From the NCBI RefSeq assembly GCF_013388255.1, contig NZ_CP058215.1:2161332-2225331 (forward strand): a stretch of DNA of 64,000 nucleotides. Reading direction: 5' to 3'. The stretch's first letter is position 1; the number at the start of each line of letters is the position of its first letter. This document shows, piece after piece, positions 57,066 through 64,000 of this stretch. Source of the DNA: Methanolobus zinderi (GTDB lineage Archaea; Halobacteriota; Methanosarcinia; Methanosarcinales; Methanosarcinaceae). Both the position numbers and the translations under genes were made by a program. The notes below the pieces were generated by a model. It was not told the DNA's origin, did not search any database, and worked only from the letters and a program-made list of their open reading frames with translations.

Positions 57066-58198
57066 GTGCTATTACATATTTAAACTTAGATATGGATATC
57101 AATTTTCGCTGGAACAGGAAGAATTCCTACAGTCTTGCCGCACTTGCACCGCTTCTCCCGGATGCACGAATGGCAAAAAAGCCCGAGAATGGCCTGATGG
57201 TCTACAGTTTTGCATCCAGACAGAAAGATACCGTATTCAGGGAAGTGGAAAACGCAAGCACTGATTCTGTCTTCATAGCTGGCGGACCTCATCCCTCCGG
57301 TGCACCTGAGGAAACACTTCGCTATTTTGATTATGTGGTCATCGGAGAGGGTGAAGAGACATTACCGGAGCTGGTGAGAACACTAAAAAACGGTGACGAT
57401 GTCAGCAAGGTCAGAGGAATCGCATACAAGAATAATTCAGGCGATATTATCTTTACAGAAGCCAGAAACCCCGTAAATCTTGACAATTATCCCTGTTTTG
57501 ATCCGGCAAGAGCCATGGCACCACTGGAGATAAGCCGGGGCTGTCCTTTCAGGTGCAAGTATTGCCAGACACCACGGCTTTTCGGAGGAAAGGTCAGGCA
57601 CAGGAGCATCGATTCAGTCGTCAGGTATGCACAGTATTACAGCGACCTCAGGTTCACATCTTCCAATGCACTTGCGTATGGAAGTGACGGGGTTCGTCCG
57701 CGATTGGACAAAGTGGAGAAACTGCTTTCAACCCTTCGTAAGCTGGAAGATAAGAAAATATATTTCGGGACATTTCCTTCAGAGGTCAGGCCTGAATTCA
57801 TTACCGAAGAATCCATCGAACTGATCACAAAATATTGTGATAACACAAAACTGAATATGGGAGCACAATCAGGCAGTGACCGGATCCTGAAAGAGATACG
57901 AAGGGGACACAGTACAGAAGATAGTCTGAGGGGCATAGAAATCTGTTTTGAACACGGAATTGTCCCGGTTGTCGATTTTATCGTGGGATCCCCGGATGAG
58001 ACCGAAGAGGAACAGGAAATGAGTCTTGAGATGATAAAGTGGATTTGTAAAAAAGGAGGGAAGGTACATGCACACTACCTTACACCCCTTCCGGGAACAC
58101 CTTATGAAAATACTCAACCTTCCACTGTCAGCAGCCGTTTTAAGAAAGTGCTCGGAAAGATGGCACTGGAAGGTAAGGCTACCGGCTCATGGGAATAA
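57062..58198 (+). CDS. B12-binding-like/radical SAM protein (MJ1487-type)
   Basis: The 378-residue protein has an N-terminal cobalamin-binding-like region with [14 protein letters not shown] (about 71-84) and [12 protein letters not shown], then the radical SAM motif CPFRCKYC (C161, C165, C168), and later [14 protein letters not shown]. The start is TTG at 57062, overlapping the stop of the AcnX small subunit, so it is translationally coupled to the mevalonate operon. Substrate is unknown; methylation or another radical step on an isoprenoid or tRNA is possible. Confidence 0.9.
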   Translation: MSAITYLNLDMDINFRWNRKNSYSLAALAPLLPDARMAKKPENGLMVYSFASRQKDTVFREVENASTDSVFIAGGPHPSGAPEETLRYFDYVVIGEGEETLPELVRTLKNGDDVSKVRGIAYKNNSGDIIFTEARNPVNLDNYPCFDPARAMAPLEISRGCPFRCKYCQTPRLFGGKVRHRSIDSVVRYAQYYSDLRFTSSNALAYGSDGVRPRLDKVEKLLSTLRKLEDKKIYFGTFPSEVRPEFITEESIELITKYCDNTKLNMGAQSGSDRILKEIRRGHSTEDSLRGIEICFEHGIVPVVDFIVGSPDETEEEQEMSLEMIKWICKKGGKVHAHYLTPLPGTPYENTQPSTVSSRFKKVLGKMALEGKATGSWE

Positions 58199-58227
58199 AA
58201 ACCAGGAAAAATATATTGCATTAAAGT

Positions 58228-59007
58228 TCAGATCTTATCCAGTTTTTTTGATCTTTTCCTGTAATATTCAAATAATTCTCTGCCCCATTTAACTGCCTTA
58301 TCATTACAGGCTGTGATCAGCTTATTATCAAACCCGTCATCTTTCTTGAAGAGTCGGAACATGATACATGAGTCTGTAACTGAAAATGAGACAAAATCAA
58401 TGCTTTCAGGGTAAAGGTAGACACTGGACCGTTCATCTTCTACAAGTCTTTTAAAATCAACATAACGGTCCCTTTTCATTTTTCCAAGCATTGCCTGGTC
58501 GATTATTACCGATATATGTACTCCCCGATCCATCAACTCCAGAGTAAACTCATTAAATGTGGGGTAGAGGAAAGTAGTGATAACGGAAAAAGAGGTTGAG
58601 ACCGTGCTCATAAATTCCTTATCAGGTTCGTGGATCTCAGAAAGTCTGGGTTCTTTTGCATTCAAAACACCGATCTCATGGAATCTTTCAAGCAGATCCG
58701 AAGGAATGAAGTCAAGCTTATAGTCGCCAAGAAAATCCGAAGCATTATCAATAAATGACAGTGTCTCAAGGAAAGGTATCATTTCAGAAACGGTTATTTT
58801 CCCCATACCTGTCAGTTTGTAGACACCATCCTGATCCGTGATGAGGCCGTTCTCTTCCAGTGACCTTATATGAGGAACAAGTGCCTGACGACTGATACCC
58901 ATGGAAAGGAGTATGGACTCTTTTTCCTTTGAACCTTCATACAACAGTAAGAGCAGATCCTTCTTCTCTTCTGATATACCCAATAACTCAAACAGCGGCG
59001 TTTTCAA
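58228..59007 (-). CDS. Winged-helix transcriptional regulator, DUF1724 type
   Basis: Residues about 8-65 form a winged HTH (EEKKDLLLLLYEG, MGISRQALVPHIRSLEENGLI), followed by a linker and the C-terminal DUF1724-type domain seen in many methanogen regulators (FIPSDLLERFHEIGVLN, then GVHISVIIDQAML). Such regulators control methyltransferase and stress genes. It is convergent with the radical SAM gene and 192 bp from the MFS gene on the same strand. Confidence 0.88.
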   Translation of the reverse strand: MKTPLFELLGISEEKKDLLLLLYEGSKEKESILLSMGISRQALVPHIRSLEENGLITDQDGVYKLTGMGKITVSEMIPFLETLSFIDNASDFLGDYKLDFIPSDLLERFHEIGVLNAKEPRLSEIHEPDKEFMSTVSTSFSVITTFLYPTFNEFTLELMDRGVHISVIIDQAMLGKMKRDRYVDFKRLVEDERSSVYLYPESIDFVSFSVTDSCIMFRLFKKDDGFDNKLITACNDKAVKWGRELFEYYRKRSKKLDKI

Positions 59008-59199
59008 ATATATCCCCTCACCGATCTTACCCCTGCGGGAAATTCATAGATATCGGGACAAAACAGATTGTAAATCTGTACTGTCAATAATTATATTCCT
59101 ATTGCAGACTATATAGGTATTTCTTAAATGAAATTAAGCCAACACATTTTTTATTTTGAGAACAAGTGATCTCCTGGAAATTTACTGTAGATTAATTGG

Positions 59200-60363
59200 T
59201 CAGGCTTCTGCAATGTCAGCATAGATATCCCTGGCAATGTAAATTGAAGCTGCGACTGTAAATGCAAATATGCAGGAAGTGACGAAGACCGCTTCCATAC
59301 CAAAGTTCAGTAGTACTACAGCAAGTATCAGAGGGGCCGCTGTTTGTCCTCCATATTTCATTATATTGAAAATTGAGACAATACTCCCCATCATGCCCCT
59401 GGGAGCGATCTGTGTTGCAAGTGTGTTGAGGGGAGGCTGCACCATCCCAAAACCCAGACCGAACAAAAGAATCATCAGAAGGGTCTGTGGGAGTGTATGC
59501 GCAAATATGAGTCCGCCTATTGCAATTCCAGTTATCGCAAAACCAGTTCTGATCACCTTTTGTTTCCCGTACTTTGCTGAAAGTTTTCTTGCCTGAGATG
59601 AGACGGATGCCATTGCTATCCCTTCGATACCCAGTGCAAGTCCTGCTTCTGCTGCATTGAATCCGAAGTTATCTTTCAGGATGAAAGGTACATAGATAAC
59701 GATCGTGTACAGAAGGAAGAATATTGAAAAACTTAGGAATATGGTGTACAGGATATTCAAGTTTCTGAAAACCCCCAGCATATCAGAAAGCTTTTTCTCC
59801 ATCCTTTTACCTGGCGGATTTGTTTCCGGGAGAGCGAATGCAACTATTACTGCAAGGGGTACTGTCAGTCCATAGAAAAGAAAAGGGACATTCCATCCGT
59901 AAACGGCAAGTGTACCGCCAATAAGAGGAGCAGATACGGCACCGATACCGGTAGTCATACTCATCTTACCCATAGCATTGACCCTGTCAAGACCTTCATA
60001 CAATTCCCCGATCATGGTCATTGCAATGGGCAGCATTCCCGCAATACCTATTCCCTGTACGAATCTAAGGATCAGAAGTGTCTCAAAATCGGTTGCGAAA
60101 TAGCAGGCAAGACCAGCAACGCCGTTGATCAGAAGACAGGGCACAAGTATCTTTTTTCTTCCCACACTGTCGGTGATCACACTGACAAAGAGCATGAAAA
60201 GGGCAGTGGAAAAGGTATACATACCAAGGACAAGTCCCACAGATGCACGTGTGGTATCAAGCGGTTCCACCATGAAAGGAAGGACAGGTCCCAGAAGAGC
60301 ACCTGCAGACATTGCAAAAAATGCTACCAGGCATATAATCGAAAGCTTGTGGTTTCCCGCCAT
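59200..60363 (-). CDS. MFS transporter
   Basis: The 387-residue membrane protein has about 12 hydrophobic spans in two sets of six, the loop 2-3 motif DSVGRKKILVP (about 66-76) and a second-half counterpart SAKYGKQKV. The family exports drugs or metabolites by proton exchange; substrate unknown. It lies upstream of the DUF1724 regulator on the same strand and downstream of the cysteine-cluster gene (37 bp). Confidence 0.94.
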   Translation of the reverse strand: MAGNHKLSIICLVAFFAMSAGALLGPVLPFMVEPLDTTRASVGLVLGMYTFSTALFMLFVSVITDSVGRKKILVPCLLINGVAGLACYFATDFETLLILRFVQGIGIAGMLPIAMTMIGELYEGLDRVNAMGKMSMTTGIGAVSAPLIGGTLAVYGWNVPFLFYGLTVPLAVIVAFALPETNPPGKRMEKKLSDMLGVFRNLNILYTIFLSFSIFFLLYTIVIYVPFILKDNFGFNAAEAGLALGIEGIAMASVSSQARKLSAKYGKQKVIRTGFAITGIAIGGLIFAHTLPQTLLMILLFGLGFGMVQPPLNTLATQIAPRGMMGSIVSIFNIMKYGGQTAAPLILAVVLLNFGMEAVFVTSCIFAFTVAASIYIARDIYADIAEA

Positions 60364-60400
60364 ATTTACTCCGCAAAAGGTCCTGCCAGTTAATACTTGA

Positions 60401-61189
60401 TTACTTCAGTTTAAGGCTGTGCTCTATAAAAGTGCCTCTGTAATATACAAATACTGTTATTTCTCCACCTTTTTTGTACTTTCTCATTTCCCTGTCATAT
60501 ACTCCCTGCACATGACGGAGTTTCTTATCCTTGAAATGCTGTTTTGCCTTTTCAAAGAATGTTATCTTCTGTTCAAGGAATAAACGCTCATATCTTTTTA
60601 TATCAGCGGCTATTTCACTGCACTGCTCATCATCGATAGCGGTATGATAACAGCCATGGAGGTTGAGTCCGCTTATCTGCCTCCATTCCACATTCCCTTC
60701 CTCATCCGCTTCCAGGTGAAGCATATAGGGATATAATCTGCAGATAAAAGGACGTTTTTCATATATGGTGCAGCGTTTGTTTTCCAGGAAAACGCAGGAA
60801 CCATCCTCTTTTGTCTTGAGAGCATAACCCGATACATAGAAGTTGCCGTGCTGGTCACATAGTTCATAATATGGTGCAGGTTCGACCTTTTCAGGATCGA
60901 TATGCCGGATGGTCTCAACGTCTTCTTCCAGCAAGAAGACATGATCATTGAACTCCTGAGTACAGCAACGTGCACACAAATCACACTGAAATCCCACTTC
61001 TCTGATGATATCCACGAGCTTCTCATCAGGGTATGCAAGCAGTCCCTCTAGTTCATCTTTTGCAAGTGAAAGTTCTTCATCTATTGCTACTTTAAAAGTG
61101 ACCAGCTCCTTTTGTATACCTGCATAGAGACTTGGCCTTAAAAGCAATTTTGGTACGCTTTCATTTTTCAGAAGAGAGGATTTCCGCAA
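60401..61189 (-). CDS. YkgJ-family cysteine-cluster protein
   Basis: Residues about 72-80 hold CDLCARCC, and a second group [23 protein letters not shown] follows near 130-155, the pattern of the CxxCxxxCC zinc/iron-sulfur YkgJ family. The protein (262 aa) has long N-terminal and C-terminal helical extensions. Function unknown. It is divergent from the small basic protein gene at 61280. Confidence 0.87.
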   Translation of the reverse strand: MRKSSLLKNESVPKLLLRPSLYAGIQKELVTFKVAIDEELSLAKDELEGLLAYPDEKLVDIIREVGFQCDLCARCCTQEFNDHVFLLEEDVETIRHIDPEKVEPAPYYELCDQHGNFYVSGYALKTKEDGSCVFLENKRCTIYEKRPFICRLYPYMLHLEADEEGNVEWRQISGLNLHGCYHTAIDDEQCSEIAADIKRYERLFLEQKITFFEKAKQHFKDKKLRHVQGVYDREMRKYKKGGEITVFVYYRGTFIEHSLKLK

Positions 61190-61279
61190 GATTTAATAGG
61201 AAGCATTACGTGTAGAGGTAAACTCGAAAATTTAATTAGTTATTATTATCGAATATTAGGATCATACAGAGGACTGATA

Positions 61280-61453
61280 ATGGGTAAAACTGGCAGCATT
61301 GAATGGGCAAAAGTGAAAGGACGTAAAGGCAGAACAATCAAGGTACCAAAATCCAGGGAAGCAAAAGCACATCCTGGTCCTGCACAGAGATACAGCTCAT
61401 CCGGAGCCAAGAGAAGATTCCTTCACAGGTCTCCGAAATCAATTGTAAAGTGA
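61280..61453 (+). CDS. Small basic protein (57 aa, DUF5350-like)
   Basis: The ATG at 61280 follows GAGGA at 61269-61273 and opens 57 codons: [19 protein letters not shown], then [20 protein letters not shown]. It is very basic, with ribosomal-protein-like composition. I believe it is the archaeal DUF5350 family; it is not S30e, S27e or L37e. It ends at a hairpin terminator, so it is a single-gene transcript. Confidence 0.85.
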   Translation: MGKTGSIEWAKVKGRKGRTIKVPKSREAKAHPGPAQRYSSSGAKRRFLHRSPKSIVK

Positions 61454-61488
61454 GTTTATCTCACTCTCTTTTTATCTTATCTTTTTTG
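61450..61488 (+). terminator. Hairpin and T-rich terminator of the small basic gene
   Basis: GTGAG (61450-61454) pairs with CTCAC (61460-61464), followed by TCTCTTTTTATCTTATC and TTTTTT. The stem begins in the stop codon of the preceding gene. Confidence 0.6.
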
Positions 61489-61572
61489 ATCTGCATAAAA
61501 TCCCGAGTGGATTCGCTATCGTTTCAGACACGTACATCCATTTTTTAGCAATGACTTTGCGAGCCGATACGC

Positions 61573-61580
61573 TTATATAG
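61573..61580 (+). promoter_or_regulatory. TATA box of the thermosome gene
   Basis: TTATATAG lies about 75 bp before the start codon; transcription near 61600 would give a leader of about 50 nt that contains the AGGAGGAT ribosome-binding site at 61639-61646. This is one of the strongest promoter and ribosome-site pairs in the window, as expected for a chaperonin. Confidence 0.6.
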
Positions 61581-61653
61581 AACTACATTCATTAGAAAAC
61601 GACCGGAATTAATAGTTATTCTATAATTTCCATTACTAGGAGGATAGAAACAA

Positions 61654-63303
61654 ATGGCAGGACAGATGGCTGGACAGCCAATTTTCATATTAAGAGAAGG
61701 AAGCCAGAGAACAAGAGGCAGAGAAGCACAGAGTAACAACATCATGGCTGCAAAAGCAGTCGCTGAAGCTGTAAGAACAACACTTGGTCCAAAAGGTATG
61801 GACAAGATGCTTGTGGACAGCCTCGGAGATGTTGTCATTACCAACGACGGTGCAACCATTCTCAGAGAGATGGACATCGAGCACCCTGCAGCAAAGATGA
61901 TCGTAGAGGTCGCAAAGACCCAGGACGATGAGGTAGGAGACGGTACAACCTCAGCTGCAGTTATTGCCGGTGAACTTCTTAAGAAAGCAGAAGAGCTTAT
62001 CGACCAGGACATACACCCAACAATCATAGCTTCCGGATACAGGATGGCTTCAGAGAAGGCTGGAGAGATCATCCAGACACTCGCAAAGTCAGTAACCAGA
62101 GAGAACAGGGATATCCTTACCAACATCTCCGGAACCGCAATGACAGGCAAGGGCGCAGAGGCAAACAAGGATGTACTTTCAGACATCGCAGTTTCAGCCA
62201 TCATAAGCGTTGCCGATGAGGACAACAATGTCGACATGGACAACATCAAGGTAGAGAAGAAGGTCGGTGCACGCATTGAAGAATCAAAGCTCATCGAGGG
62301 TATGATCATCGATAAAGAGCGTGTACACACAAACATGCCAAAGAAGGTCAACGATGCAAAGATCCTGCTCGTAAACACCGCGATCGAGCTCAAGGACACA
62401 GAAGTGGATGCAGAGATCTCCATCACATCACCTGAGCAGCTCCAGTCCTTCCTTGACCAGGAAGAGCAGATGATCAAGAAGCTTGTTGACAAGGTTGTAG
62501 CAAGCGGTGCAAATGTCGTATTCTGCCAGAAGGGTATTGACGACATGGCACAGCACTACCTCGCAAAGGCAGGTATCTTTGCTGTCAGACGTGTCAAGAA
62601 GAGCGACATGCAGAAACTCGCAAGGGCAACCAGCGCAAAACTTGTGACAAACGTTGACGAGATCACCGCAGAGGACCTTGGAAAGGCAGAACTTGTCGAA
62701 GAGAAGAAGATCGGCGGCGACGAGATGACCTTTGTCACAGGATGCGAGAATCCAAAGGCAGTATCCATTCTCCTGCGCGGCGGCACAGAGCACGTTATCG
62801 ACAACATCGAGAGAGCACTCAACGACGCACTCAGAGTGGTCGGCGTTGCAATCGAAGATGAGAAGCTCGTAGCCGGTGGCGGATCACCTGAAGTAGAGGT
62901 CGCACTCAGACTCCAGGAATACGCTTCAACCCTCAGCGGAAGAGAGCAGCTTGCTGTGAAGGGATTCGCGGAAGCCCTTGAGATCGTACCAAGAACCCTC
63001 GCAGAAAATGCAGGTCTTGACCCGATCGACATGCTCATGGAACTACGTGCACACCACGAAAAGGGACAGAAGACAGCAGGTCTCAATGTCTATACCGGTG
63101 AGGTAATCGACATGTGGGAAGCAGGCGTTGTTGAACCACTCAGGGTAAAGACCCAGGCAGTCAACGCTGCAGCAGAATCCGCAGTCATGATCCTAAGGAT
63201 CGATGACATCATCGCATCCAAGCAGGGACCAGCAGGACCTTCAGCAGAAGACATGGTTCCAGGCATGCCACCAGGCGGAATGCCAGGCATGGACATGATG
63301 TAA
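61654..63303 (+). CDS. thsA: Thermosome subunit (group II chaperonin)
   Basis: The 549-residue protein is an ATP-driven protein-folding subunit. Motifs: [12 protein letters not shown] and NDGATIL (about 45-70), the catalytic GDGTTSAAV (about 94-102), the late [13 protein letters not shown], and the C-terminal GGMPGMDMM tail. The gene letter is approximate because methanogens have several paralogues. It has its own TATA box, strong ribosome site and terminator. Confidence 0.98.
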   Translation: MAGQMAGQPIFILREGSQRTRGREAQSNNIMAAKAVAEAVRTTLGPKGMDKMLVDSLGDVVITNDGATILREMDIEHPAAKMIVEVAKTQDDEVGDGTTSAAVIAGELLKKAEELIDQDIHPTIIASGYRMASEKAGEIIQTLAKSVTRENRDILTNISGTAMTGKGAEANKDVLSDIAVSAIISVADEDNNVDMDNIKVEKKVGARIEESKLIEGMIIDKERVHTNMPKKVNDAKILLVNTAIELKDTEVDAEISITSPEQLQSFLDQEEQMIKKLVDKVVASGANVVFCQKGIDDMAQHYLAKAGIFAVRRVKKSDMQKLARATSAKLVTNVDEITAEDLGKAELVEEKKIGGDEMTFVTGCENPKAVSILLRGGTEHVIDNIERALNDALRVVGVAIEDEKLVAGGGSPEVEVALRLQEYASTLSGREQLAVKGFAEALEIVPRTLAENAGLDPIDMLMELRAHHEKGQKTAGLNVYTGEVIDMWEAGVVEPLRVKTQAVNAAAESAVMILRIDDIIASKQGPAGPSAEDMVPGMPPGGMPGMDMM

Positions 63304-63333
63304 ACCCATCGGGAAAGAAAATAATATTTCAGG

Positions 63334-63367
63334 AAGCGCAGTTTGATCTGCGCTTAACTACTTTTTT
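63334..63367 (+). terminator. Thermosome terminator
   Basis: AAGCGCAG (63334-63341), loop TTTGAT, CTGCGCTT (63348-63355), then AACTACTTTTTTT. An 8-bp perfect stem with T-run 31 bp after the stop codon. Confidence 0.7.
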
Positions 63368-63521
63368 TAAACCGAACATAATTGTTCAGTCTCTTTTCAA
63401 TATAAGTTCTGCAAGCTATAGCTGATTGTATTCAACAGCATAAAATCCACTTGCAATTTAAGACAGTCAGATTTTACAAAATGCTCGTTGTCGGAGTGAT
63501 TTAAAATCAGACGTCAAAATA

Positions 63522-64000
63522 TCAGTACTCAAGACATTTCAGAATATCCTGAGGGTTGTGTTTTGCTTTGATTACCCGGGTCCTTCCACGCATACCTTTT
63601 CCGGAAAAATCCACATCCAACATCTGGGTAGCGTTCATCTTTTCAATTATCTCATAGAAGCGGGTGTATCCAAGTCCTGTGATCTCATGGAATGACTTGT
63701 ACAGATCACCGGCCTGCACGTCTTTTTCTTGTTCTGCCACAAGTTTCAGAAGAGTTCTTTCGTTTTCAGTCAGGGAACGTATACTGCGACATAAGTAGAG
63801 AAGCCGTGAAGCATCATAGGCCTTTTCCACATCCTCCATGGAAATCGTCCTGCTCGCCCTGCGTTCTGCGTTCAGGCCGGAGCGTCTCAGCAGGTCGATA
63901 CCGACCCTGAGATCACCGGTATAGTCAACATACTCTACCACTTTATCACAGACCTCATCGGGTACGACATCCTGATAGAACGCATGCTGGACCCTGTTGG
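63522..64000 (-). CDS. cdc6: Orc1/Cdc6-type replication initiator (partial, N-terminus outside window)
   Basis: The visible 158 C-terminal residues hold the sensor-2 region (GDLRVGIDLLRRSGLNAERR), the linker helix (TISMEDVEKAYDASRL) and the winged-helix domain (LTENERTLLKLVAEQ, then YTRFYEIIEKMNATQMLDVDFSGKGMRGRT) of archaeal Cdc6. The protein binds origin recognition boxes and loads MCM. The AAA+ P-loop part is beyond the right edge, where an origin might also be found. Confidence 0.92.
   Translation of the reverse strand, partial: NRVQHAFYQDVVPDEVCDKVVEYVDYTGDLRVGIDLLRRSGLNAERRASRTISMEDVEKAYDASRLLYLCRSIRSLTENERTLLKLVAEQEKDVQAGDLYKSFHEITGLGYTRFYEIIEKMNATQMLDVDFSGKGMRGRTRVIKAKHNPQDILKCLEY

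Noticed and set aside
61280-61453. Small basic gene considered as ribosomal protein S30e or another ribosomal protein
   Set aside because: The sequence does not match the lysine/arginine pattern of S30e nor the zinc motifs of S27e or L37e; it fits better as a DUF5350-like protein.
63501-63512. TTAAAATCAGAC, identical to 12 bases of the CRISPR repeat, between the thermosome and cdc6 genes
   Set aside because: The match stops after 12 AT-rich bases, has no second copy nearby, and is within what chance allows when any 12-base part of the repeat is considered.

Overview
The window is a piece of a methanogenic archaeal chromosome, most likely Methanosarcinales. Supporting genes are archaeal PCNA, primase large subunit PriL, transcription factor S, an Orc1/Cdc6-type initiator, a group II chaperonin (thermosome), archaeosortase A, archaeal dihydroneopterin aldolase MptD, archaeal ether-lipid head-group enzymes, a DUF1724 regulator of the kind common in methanogens, and the UbiD/AcnX pair of the archaeal mevalonate pathway. 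Housekeeping DNA is roughly 45% GC. TATA-like boxes lie about 25 bp ahead of several inferred starts, and several genes look leaderless or nearly so.

Layout. 1-21.6 kb is core genome: a GvpD/RAD55-like ATPase with alaS, two unknown small genes, surE, moaA with a 49-residue small gene, a cobyrinate/Ni-sirohydrochlorin diamide synthase, pcn-priL, a NUDIX-TFS pair, an artA-asd-pssA-mptD operon, hisC-argD, a bactofilin-like gene, a PUA-domain gene, rtcB, archease, a CDP-alcohol phosphotransferase, a class II aldolase and tRNA-Thr(TGT). Between the PUA gene and rtcB lies a strong candidate for an unannotated structured RNA with its own TATA box and terminator.

21.9-39.3 kb is the accessory defence region. 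A MazE/MazF-type pair with a palindromic candidate operator is followed by a complete type I-B CRISPR-Cas system (cas6, cas8b, cas7, cas5, cas3, cas4, cas1, cas2), a leader, and a very large array of 107 repeats and 106 spacers by hand count. After it come an MNT antitoxin gene and the wreck of its HepT toxin. The effector block cas8b-cas7-cas5-cas3 is much more AT-rich than cas6 and cas4-cas1-cas2, which suggests module exchange.

39.7-64 kb holds a secreted beta-helix protein, polyphosphate kinase 2 next to a P-type ATPase with an unusual ion site, small zinc-binding proteins, a disulfide-reductase-like flavoprotein lacking the usual His-Glu dyad, a PAS/GAF histidine kinase, a tandem duplication of a DUF389 membrane protein, a stand-alone ABC ATPase, and the archaeal mevalonate operon (UbiD-type decarboxylase, phosphomevalonate dehydratase large and small subunits) coupled to a B12-binding radical SAM protein. 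The last part has a winged-helix regulator, an MFS transporter, a YkgJ-type cysteine-cluster protein, a 57-residue basic protein, the thermosome, and the C-terminal part of an Orc1/Cdc6 initiator at the right edge.

Functional links: artA-asd-pssA together would make the lipid head group and the enzyme for lipid anchoring of surface proteins; pcn-priL and cdc6 serve replication; rtcB and archease form the tRNA-splicing ligase system; ubiD-acnX convert phosphomevalonate toward isopentenyl phosphate for archaeal lipids.
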